9,905 nucleotides of DNA from Acidimicrobiia bacterium. GTDB lineage: Bacteria; Actinomycetota; Acidimicrobiia; Spongiisociales; ZC4RG35. Below are positions 1 to 5,305 of the stretch, one piece after another. The DNA lies in assembly GCA_029865445.1 (NCBI GenBank), contig JAOUGY010000130.1:1-9905 (forward strand), in the 5' to 3' direction. The position numbers and the translations under genes were made by a program. The first letter of the stretch is position 1. Every line of letters begins with the position of its first letter. A model generated the notes under the pieces. The model saw nothing but the letters and a program-made list of their open reading frames with translations. It was not told the origin of the DNA and ran no database searches.

Positions 1-301
1 CGTCCGCGGCCTCGACCATCGTGGACGCGGCCGTGACCTTGTCCAGATCGGAACGGAGCCTCGGGAAGGCCTCCACCACCTCCACCTGCGTGATCGTGTC
101 GAGGTTACGTCCCTCGAACAGCACCAACTCGACGTGTGTGAACGGCTCGAGCCGCCCCCCAAATCGACTCTTGGTCTTGCGCACACCCTTGGCCACGGTC
201 CGGAGCTTGCCGTGCGTCGGGCTCAACAGGACTACCACCCGGTCGGCTTCACCGAACGGAAAGCCACGCAAGACGATGCCGGTGTCATGGCGGAGACTCA
301 T
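1..301 (-). CDS. recO: RecO, DNA repair protein (N-terminal part, runs off left edge)
   Basis: RecO is a RecFOR-pathway mediator that helps load RecA onto SSB-coated single-stranded DNA and promotes annealing. The reverse complement from the ATG at 301 reads about 100 residues without a stop to the window edge. It begins MSLRHDTGIVLRGFPFGEAD, then HGKLRTVAKGVRKTKSRFGG, LEPFTHVELVLFEGRNLDTI and VVEAFPRLR. This is the RecO N-terminal OB-fold with its characteristic G-I-V-L, G-E-A-D-R, A-K-G-V-R and E-G-R-(N)-L blocks. The C-terminal helical and zinc-finger parts are outside the window. The reading frame is open back to a stop at 350-352. The ATG at 301 is the first ATG and fits the family start, although the ribosome binding site is weak. 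RecO normally directly follows era, but here it is separated from era by about 2.4 kb. It faces away from the histidine kinase gene. Confidence 0.93.
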   Translation of the reverse strand, partial: MSLRHDTGIVLRGFPFGEADRVVVLLSPTHGKLRTVAKGVRKTKSRFGGRLEPFTHVELVLFEGRNLDTITQVEVVEAFPRLRSDLDKVTAASTMVEAAD

Positions 302-385
302 TCCAGTGGAGGTTACCGGCGACCGAGCGCGAAGACGGGCCAACCGCGTTCAAGACATGGACCCCGATTTGCCGAAGATGATCGC

Positions 386-1747
386 ATGGTCCCACCAAAC
401 GGAACCGACACCACGAGCCGGCCCCAGACCACCGACCCGACAGCGATTTCCAGGTTCCACTCCGCACTCACCACCGAGCTGTCGATGCTCGTCTTCGACG
501 AGGACGGGACGCCGACACCCGAGTCTTGGGGGCGATTCCTCATCACCGTCGATGACCTGTATCACCAGGTCGAGTTGTGCCAGAGCACGGTCTCCAACGG
601 TGTCACGGCCTGGTCGAGCTTCGAACACCTCTTCGAGATGGCGCCGATCCCGCTGATGGAACAGGACTACTCGGACCTCGAGGGGTGGATGAAAGGCCTC
701 CGGGCCCAGGGGGTGACCGACATCCGGGCGCACGTCGGAGCAGACGTCGACTCGATTCGGGAGCTCGCCCCGATGGTGAAGATCGTGGCCGCCAACCCGG
801 CCGCGGTCGCCGCCGTGGGCCTTCCAAAGACACGTCTCATCGGACACGTCGACCCGGGAATCGTGAACGAAGGGTCGGTTCCCAGCTGGCTCGCCCAATT
901 CGGGGCGGTATGGAACGGAACACCCACCGTTCGGACTCCGTTCCTGGCCGCAACCGCCCAGGGCGAACAGTATGACGCCGAGTCCATTCTCTCTGCCCCT
1001 GTGATCGACGGCCGCCCCGATTTTTCGCGGGCCGTCTTCACGCTGATCGACGTGACCGACTACCGGAACGAGGAACGACGGATGCTCAGCCTCATCGAAG
1101 CAAAGGATCGTTTCCTCGCCTCTGTCTCCCACGAGATCCGGACGCCGCTCACCGCCGTCCTCGGCTTCGCGAGGATCCTCGACGACGATCGAAACCTCGA
1201 AGGCGATGATCGCCGGCTCATGGTGTCCTGCATCGCTCAGCACGCCCAAGAGGTCGCGAACCTGATCGAGGATCTGATCGTGGCGGCCCGGGCCGAGATC
1301 GGGCAGGTAGAGGTGGCCCGAGTCGCAACGGATCTCGGCCGCCAGGTCACCGAGTGTCTCGAATCCACCGTCTTCACCGGCAACATCCGCACCTCGGGAT
1401 CCGCCACCGCCCTCGGCGACCCAGCGAGGGTCCGTCAGATAGTCCGGAACCTATTCGCCAACGCCGAACGCTACGGTGGCCCCAACGTCGAAGTCGAGAT
1501 CGTCCAGGCCGGCGGAAAGGCGGTCCTGACGGTCGCCGACGACGGTACGCCTCTCCCGGAACCTCAGTGGGACCGGATCTTCGAGCCCTACAGCCGGGCC
1601 CACACCACACCCGGCCAACCCGAGCCGGTGGGCATCGGGCTTGCCGTATCGCGAGAGTTGGCCCATCTCATGGGCGGTACGCTCGTCTACGACGTGCAGG
1701 GGGACCGGGGAACGTTCACCCTCACGCTCGAAGCCGCATCCGTATGA
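386..1747 (+). CDS. PAS-domain sensor histidine kinase (HisKA + HATPase_c), cytoplasmic
   Basis: This is a two-component sensor kinase that autophosphorylates on a histidine and passes phosphate to an unidentified response regulator. From the ATG at 386 it is 453 aa. Residues ~75-225 look PAS-like: a segment FEMAPIPLMEQDYSDLEGW, then VAANPAAVAAVG and later AVFTLIDVTDYRNEERR. The HisKA H-box is FLASVSHEIRTPLTAVLGF, with the phosphoacceptor at about H249. The catalytic domain has an N-box (NLFANAERYGG, ~355-365), a G1 box D-D-G (~385-387), an F-box (RIFEPYSR) and a G2 box G-I-G-L-A (~416-420). No membrane segment is seen, so it is probably soluble. The frame stays open upstream to 134, but that part overlaps recO antisense and looks non-coding. 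The ATG at 386, with a weak GAAG at 374-377, is the best start; the ATG at 287 is an alternative. No response regulator is adjacent. The pterin dehydratase gene starts 9 bp after its stop and is probably co-transcribed. Confidence 0.93.
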   Translation: MVPPNGTDTTSRPQTTDPTAISRFHSALTTELSMLVFDEDGTPTPESWGRFLITVDDLYHQVELCQSTVSNGVTAWSSFEHLFEMAPIPLMEQDYSDLEGWMKGLRAQGVTDIRAHVGADVDSIRELAPMVKIVAANPAAVAAVGLPKTRLIGHVDPGIVNEGSVPSWLAQFGAVWNGTPTVRTPFLAATAQGEQYDAESILSAPVIDGRPDFSRAVFTLIDVTDYRNEERRMLSLIEAKDRFLASVSHEIRTPLTAVLGFARILDDDRNLEGDDRRLMVSCIAQHAQEVANLIEDLIVAARAEIGQVEVARVATDLGRQVTECLESTVFTGNIRTSGSATALGDPARVRQIVRNLFANAERYGGPNVEVEIVQAGGKAVLTVADDGTPLPEPQWDRIFEPYSRAHTTPGQPEPVGIGLAVSRELAHLMGGTLVYDVQGDRGTFTLTLEAASV

Positions 1748-1756
1748 TCCCCTGGC

Positions 1757-2044
1757 ATGATGGACCGCATGGATCTTCTGACCGACGCACAGCGTCGGCA
1801 ACTGTCCGCCGATCATCCTGAGTGGACGGTGACGCCCGATTCCATGTCACGCACGTGGACCTTCACCGATTTCGTGGCAGCCATGGGTTTCGTCACCAGG
1901 GTGGCGATTCTCGCCGAGAAGGCGTTCCACCACCCGGATGTCGACATTCGGTGGAATCGGGTGACACTCACGCTCTCGACGCATGAGGCCGGGGGCCTGA
2001 CGTCGTACGACGCCGACCTCGCGGCGACGCTCGACGCACTCTGA
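1757..2044 (+). CDS. Pterin-4a-carbinolamine (4a-hydroxytetrahydrobiopterin) dehydratase
   Basis: This enzyme dehydrates 4a-hydroxytetrahydropterin to quinonoid dihydropterin. It recycles the cofactor of aromatic amino acid hydroxylases, and in some bacteria is linked instead to molybdopterin or folate metabolism. The 95-aa length is typical. The family signature is complete: E-K-A-F-H-H-P, then a Trp (IRWNRV), then STHEAGGLTSYD, giving the expected His, Pro, Trp/Tyr, His and Asp pattern. The N-terminal part (LTDAQRRQLSADHPEW) also fits. Translation could start at 1757, 1760 or 1769. MDLLTDAQRR from 1769 fits family length well, and none of the three has a clear Shine-Dalgarno. It lies 9 bp downstream of the histidine kinase, suggesting one transcript and coupled translation. 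Its stop is 6 bp from the stop of the convergent SirB1-like gene. No phenylalanine hydroxylase gene is in the window, so its physiological substrate is unknown. Confidence 0.93.
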   Translation: MMDRMDLLTDAQRRQLSADHPEWTVTPDSMSRTWTFTDFVAAMGFVTRVAILAEKAFHHPDVDIRWNRVTLTLSTHEAGGLTSYDADLAATLDAL

Positions 2045-2050
2045 TCGAGT

Positions 2051-2671
2051 TCAGCGGCCAACGGTCTCCAACAGGGCAGCCACCCACTCCACACCTGAGG
2101 GATCGCCGGTGTCGAGGTAGATCTGCTCCAGGTTCCTGAGCATCCGGCGGATCACTTCGGCGGTCGGAACCGGATTCAGCCATGATTTGTCCAGCCGAGG
2201 CTCACCCCCCAGCGAGGCGGCGACGAGCGACGCCGCCTCGTCGAGCCCGATCGCCTCGCCGTAGTAGAACGGGTCGACCAACTGACCCCCCGCATACACG
2301 AGAAAGTGGCCCGGCAAGGCAACGCCTTCGACCGGTACCCCGCACCGGCGCCCGACTTCCATCCAGATGATCGCCAGAGAAATGGGGATTCCCCGCCTGG
2401 TTTCGATCACGCGGTTGATGAACGAGTTGTCCGGGTGGTAGTAGTCGTCGACATTCCCGCCGATACCCTCGGAGATGGCCAATACCCGGCGAAGCCCCAG
2501 GTGGTTCTTCTCCTCTACTCGATCTGCCATGGTCGAGAACCAGAGATCGTGCCAGCGATCGTCGACGGATGGGTACACGAATCGAGCGATTTCGAGCGCG
2601 GCGGCACCGGGCAGGTCGCGATGGGCGAGCTCGGCCACTCTCTCGGCCCGCGTTTGGATGGTCGGGTTCAC
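2051..2671 (-). CDS. SirB1-like protein, transglutaminase-like fold (Transglut_core2), no C-terminal TPR region
   Basis: This member of the SirB1/UPF0162 family is about 206 aa from a GTG at 2671. The family carries a transglutaminase-like domain, and its biochemical function is not well established. The family core is clear: NVDDYYHPDNSFINRVIETR, RRGIPISLAIIWMEVGRRCG, PVEGVALPGHFLVYAGG and LVDPFYYGEA. It keeps His (~122) and Asp (~133) at the positions of the transglutaminase triad, with Ser (~98) near where a catalytic Cys would be expected. Catalysis by the classical route is therefore doubtful. After a short helical tail (RRMLRNLEQIYLD) it stops, so the tetratricopeptide part of many homologues is missing. 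The start is uncertain: there is no ATG before residue ~49, and the reading frame extends back over the era stop (2703). GTG at 2671 gives the best family alignment and no overlap, but has no visible ribosome binding site. It follows era by 31 bp and is probably co-transcribed with it. Confidence 0.85.
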   Translation of the reverse strand: MNPTIQTRAERVAELAHRDLPGAAALEIARFVYPSVDDRWHDLWFSTMADRVEEKNHLGLRRVLAISEGIGGNVDDYYHPDNSFINRVIETRRGIPISLAIIWMEVGRRCGVPVEGVALPGHFLVYAGGQLVDPFYYGEAIGLDEAASLVAASLGGEPRLDKSWLNPVPTAEVIRRMLRNLEQIYLDTGDPSGVEWVAALLETVGR

Positions 2672-2702
2672 CCACGAAGAGCGTACCGGCCAATCCGATT
2701 CG

Positions 2703-3620
2703 TCAAGGATGGTTTGATCGGCTCCCGGAGGCGCCAAACCCAAGACGGTCCAGCAGCTGCGGGCGCCTCTGCCAATCGGGTTCCACAACGACCCGCAGGT
2801 CGAGGTGGATCCTCGTACCGAACAGCGATTCCAGCTCGTGGCGGGCCTCGGTACCCACCGTTTTCAGCATCTCTCCGCCCTTGCCGATCACGATACCGCG
2901 CTGCGAGTGACGCTCGACGATCACCCGGGCCGCCACCACGGCGAGTTCATCGTCTCGTTCCGCCATGTCGTCGACCACCACGACAACAGAGTGCGGGAGC
3001 TCGTCTCGGAGCCGGTCCAGGAACTTTTCGCGAATCAGCTCCGCTGCCAGGTCCAGGTCTGGTTGATCCGAGACGGTGTCCGGGTCGAAATAGAGAGGCC
3101 CCTCCGGCAAACGGCCAACCAGCTCGGCCACCAGCGGTTCGAGGTTCTGGCCCTGGAGCGCCGACACCGGAACGTACGCCTCGAAGCCCCACTCGGCCGC
3201 CTCCGTGAGCTGTTCAACGACGTTTGCCTTTTTTGCGACGTCGGTCTTGGACACCACCACGACCGTCTCGGCTTTGGCCTGTCTCAGTCGCTCGGCAATC
3301 AGCCGGTCGCCGGGCCCGATCGGTTGCGTGGCATCGATCACGAACGCCACCACGTCGGCTTCGGCGAGCGTGCCGTAGACAAGGCTGTTGAGCCGGGTCC
3401 CCAGTTCGGTGCGCGGCTTGTGGATACCGGGCGTGTCGACCAGCACGAGCTGATAGGCAGGCACACCCTCTTCCATCCCGGTGACCACACCCCGAATGGT
3501 GTTCCGCGTCGTCTGCGGGCGTTTGGAGATGATCGAGATCTTGGATCCGACGAGGGCGTTTGTCAGCGTTGATTTCCCGACGTTGGGCCGGCCGACGATG
3601 GGAACGAAACCCGATCTCAT
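2703..3620 (-). CDS. era: Era GTPase, 16S rRNA-binding ribosome assembly factor
   Basis: Era is an essential GTPase that binds the 3' end of 16S rRNA and acts in 30S subunit maturation. The 305-aa product has both family domains. The GTPase domain contains the G1 loop GRPNVGKS (10-17), the G2 region KRPQTTRNTIRG (~33-44), G3 DTPG (62-65), G4 as SKTD (124-127) and G5 SAL (153-155). The C-terminal KH domain has the G-x-x-G loop in RGIVIGKGGEMLK (~241-253) and the conserved LFGTRIHLDLRV. The G4 motif has Ser where most GTPases have Asn (NKxD). From memory, other actinobacterial Era proteins also have a hydroxyl residue there, so this is probably not a defect. The ATG at 3620 is supported by GAGG (3628-3631 on the minus strand) and by the 4-bp ATGA overlap (3617-3620) with the preceding CBS gene, indicating translational coupling. 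The frame extends upstream to 3785, but that part is not Era-like. Confidence 0.97.
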   Translation of the reverse strand: MRSGFVPIVGRPNVGKSTLTNALVGSKISIISKRPQTTRNTIRGVVTGMEEGVPAYQLVLVDTPGIHKPRTELGTRLNSLVYGTLAEADVVAFVIDATQPIGPGDRLIAERLRQAKAETVVVVSKTDVAKKANVVEQLTEAAEWGFEAYVPVSALQGQNLEPLVAELVGRLPEGPLYFDPDTVSDQPDLDLAAELIREKFLDRLRDELPHSVVVVVDDMAERDDELAVVAARVIVERHSQRGIVIGKGGEMLKTVGTEARHELESLFGTRIHLDLRVVVEPDWQRRPQLLDRLGFGASGSRSNHP

Positions 3621-4795
3621 CCTGCATCCTCGGTGATGAGCGTCAGTCTGCGCACTTCCACACGCTGGACGCGCCGGCCCTGCACCTTGAGCACGCTGAT
3701 CGAGACATCGCCAACCTCGAATCGTTCGCCCTCGAGCGGAACCCTTCCGGCCAAGCCGAGCACCAGCCCGCCCACCGTGTCCCACTCCTCGTCGGGCAGC
3801 TCCGAGTCCACCAGCTCGGACAGCTCTTCCACATCGAGGCGCCCGTCGACCAGCCAGGAGCCGTCGCGTTCTTCGACCAGGAGCTCCTCATCGTCGTATT
3901 CGTCGACGATCTCCCCGACGAGCTCCTCGAGAAGGTCCTCGATCGTGACGATTCCCGCCGTCCCGCCGTATTCGTCCACAACGACCGCCATGTGGGACTT
4001 GGATGCCTGCATCTCCCTGAGCAAGTCGGGAATCCGCTTGGTCTCGGGCACGAAGTCGATGGGTCGCATGATCGAGGTGAGCACCGGCCGAGCTCCGTCT
4101 GCCAGGACCGGGAGGAAGTCTTTGACGATCAACAGACCCAGCACGTCGTCCGGACCGTCGCCGACCACCGGGATCCGCGTAAAGCCATGTTCGGAGAAGA
4201 TCTCGAGCAGCTCGTCGAAGCCCGCCTCGGCGCCGACCACGATCATGTCCGTCCGCGGCACCATGACCTCTCGAACGATGGTCTCAGAAAACTCGAGAAC
4301 GGAGGTGATGAGCCGGTTTTCGCCTTCGTGGTTGTCGCCGTCCTCGTCTTCCTGCTCTTCCTCGTCGTCCGTGAGGATGTCGGTCGCCCATGCGCCGACC
4401 CGCACGGCGAGCGCCACCAGCGGTGACAGCCGATACGCAACCGTGCGGGGACGGCGGCGGCCAAAGGTGCGGGGAACCATGTCGCCGATCAGGACGAGGA
4501 GCACCGTCATCGCCGCCAGGGCCAGCGCGAGCGAGGTTCCTGCGAGGTTGCGTGAGAGCGCCCACGCCCCCACCACGGCGGCGAGCACCATCAGCAGGGC
4601 GTGGATGACACTCACGGCCGGCACGATCAGCTCACGATCCTCCAGCAGGCTCGCCACCCGATAGGCGCCCGGGACTTCCTCGGCGGCATCGCGGATGGCA
4701 TCCGCTCGGGTGGTCCGGCTCATCGATCCGACGCCGAACCGGAGAAGAGCGGCGAGCCCGGTGGTCACGACGATGATGACGATGCCGATGATCAT
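3617..4795 (-). CDS. Membrane protein with DUF21/CNNM, CBS-pair and CorC_HlyC domains
   Basis: This 392-aa protein is of the hemolysin C/CorC/CNNM class. Members are implicated in Mg2+ (or Co2+) transport and homeostasis, and the exact role here is inferred. Hydrophobic segments lie at ~1-22, ~57-80, ~87-106 and possibly ~122-137, forming the DUF21 (CNNM transmembrane) region with GDMVPRTFGRRRP. A strongly acidic linker (~143-160) follows. The CBS pair comes next: first repeat ~172-230 (VREVMVPRTDMIVV, GFTRIPVVGDGPDDVLGLL), second ~240-295 (PIDFVPETKRIPDLL, MAVVVDEYGGTAGIVTIEDL). The C-terminal transporter-associated CorC_HlyC domain is at ~305-388 (WLVDGRLDVEELSEL, TVGGLVLGLAGRVPLEGE). The ATG at 4795 overlaps the ybeY stop by 4 bp (ATGA), with GGAG about 10 nt upstream. 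Its own stop overlaps the era start in the same way. The gene commonly sits between ybeY and era in actinobacteria. Confidence 0.95.
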   Translation of the reverse strand: MIIGIVIIVVTTGLAALLRFGVGSMSRTTRADAIRDAAEEVPGAYRVASLLEDRELIVPAVSVIHALLMVLAAVVGAWALSRNLAGTSLALALAAMTVLLVLIGDMVPRTFGRRRPRTVAYRLSPLVALAVRVGAWATDILTDDEEEQEDEDGDNHEGENRLITSVLEFSETIVREVMVPRTDMIVVGAEAGFDELLEIFSEHGFTRIPVVGDGPDDVLGLLIVKDFLPVLADGARPVLTSIMRPIDFVPETKRIPDLLREMQASKSHMAVVVDEYGGTAGIVTIEDLLEELVGEIVDEYDDEELLVEERDGSWLVDGRLDVEELSELVDSELPDEEWDTVGGLVLGLAGRVPLEGERFEVGDVSISVLKVQGRRVQRVEVRRLTLITEDAG

Positions 4796-5256
4796 GATCG
4801 AGCCACTCCAACCTGGGCGAGGATCGAACGTTCCCGTTCTTCCATGTGTTCCGCCTGTTGGTCGTCATCGTGATCCCACCCCATGAGGTGAAGCAGCCCG
4901 TGGACGACCATGAGCGACATCTCGTCGACGAACTCCACGCCGTGAGCCGACGCCTGCCGGCTGACGTAGTCAGGGGCCACGATCACATCGCCCAGTGCAA
5001 CAGGCGGATCGCCGGGGCGCACGACGGGCGCCACACCGGGTTCGTGCGCCTCCAGCGGGAAGGCAAGCACGTCGGTAGGGCCTTCCCGAGACATGAACCG
5101 GTCGTTGTACCCGGCGATCACGTCATCGGTGACGAACATCAGCGTCACCTCGGTCTGGTCCGGATACCGCTCGTGCTCCAGAACCACGTCCACGAGATAC
5201 CGGAGCGCAGCGACATCGACGGGCACGCTCTGCTCGTCTGAGACGAAAACGTTCAT
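4792..5256 (-). CDS. ybeY: YbeY, endoribonuclease / 16S rRNA maturation factor
   Basis: YbeY is a zinc-dependent single-strand-specific endoribonuclease-like protein needed for 16S rRNA 3'-end maturation and 70S ribosome quality control. From the ATG at 5256 the product is 154 aa, the usual size. The UPF0054 signature H-G-x-L-H-L-x-G-W-D-H is present as HGLLHLMGWDH, placing the zinc-binding histidines at about 119, 123 and 129. The conserved block GPTDVLAFPLE (~59-69) and the segment LGDVIVAPD (~88-96) precede it. The ATG at 5256 is chosen over an upstream one at 5364, because GAGGA lies 6 nt upstream (5263-5267) and the extension is not conserved in character. It follows the PgpH-like gene by 49 bp and overlaps the CBS gene by 4 bp, so it is part of the same transcript. 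Confidence 0.96.
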   Translation of the reverse strand: MNVFVSDEQSVPVDVAALRYLVDVVLEHERYPDQTEVTLMFVTDDVIAGYNDRFMSREGPTDVLAFPLEAHEPGVAPVVRPGDPPVALGDVIVAPDYVSRQASAHGVEFVDEMSLMVVHGLLHLMGWDHDDDQQAEHMEERERSILAQVGVARS

Positions 5257-5262
5257 CGCCTG

Positions 5263-5267
5263 TCCTC
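5263..5267 (-). promoter_or_regulatory. Ribosome binding site of ybeY
   Basis: The minus strand reads GAGGA, 6 nt before the ATG at 5256. This decides the ybeY start against the in-frame ATG at 5364, which lies inside the end of the PgpH-like gene. Confidence 0.7.
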
Positions 5268-5305
5268 GAAGGCGGTGAACGTGGTTGTACTCGAAGGGTC
5301 TTCCA

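Noticed and set aside
134..385. N-terminal extension of the histidine kinase frame
   Set aside because: It lies antisense to the conserved RecO N-terminus (up to 301), and its translation is not domain-like. The start at 386 was preferred.
350..1249. 299-aa open frame antisense to the histidine kinase
   Set aside because: The kinase frame has complete H, N, G1 and G2 boxes. The antisense translation has no family features.
2045..2050. Bidirectional terminator between the convergent pterin dehydratase and SirB1-like genes
   Set aside because: Only 6 bp separate the stops, and I see no GC hairpin with a T tract on either strand there.
2306..3208. Plus-strand open frames of 300 and 255 aa opposite the SirB1-like gene and era
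   Set aside because: They are mirror frames of Era and SirB1-like coding sequence, without start signals or motifs.
3633..4664. 343-aa Ser/Arg-rich plus-strand frame opposite the CBS gene
   Set aside because: Its composition is a by-product of the acidic, Val-rich codons on the other strand. No domain is visible.
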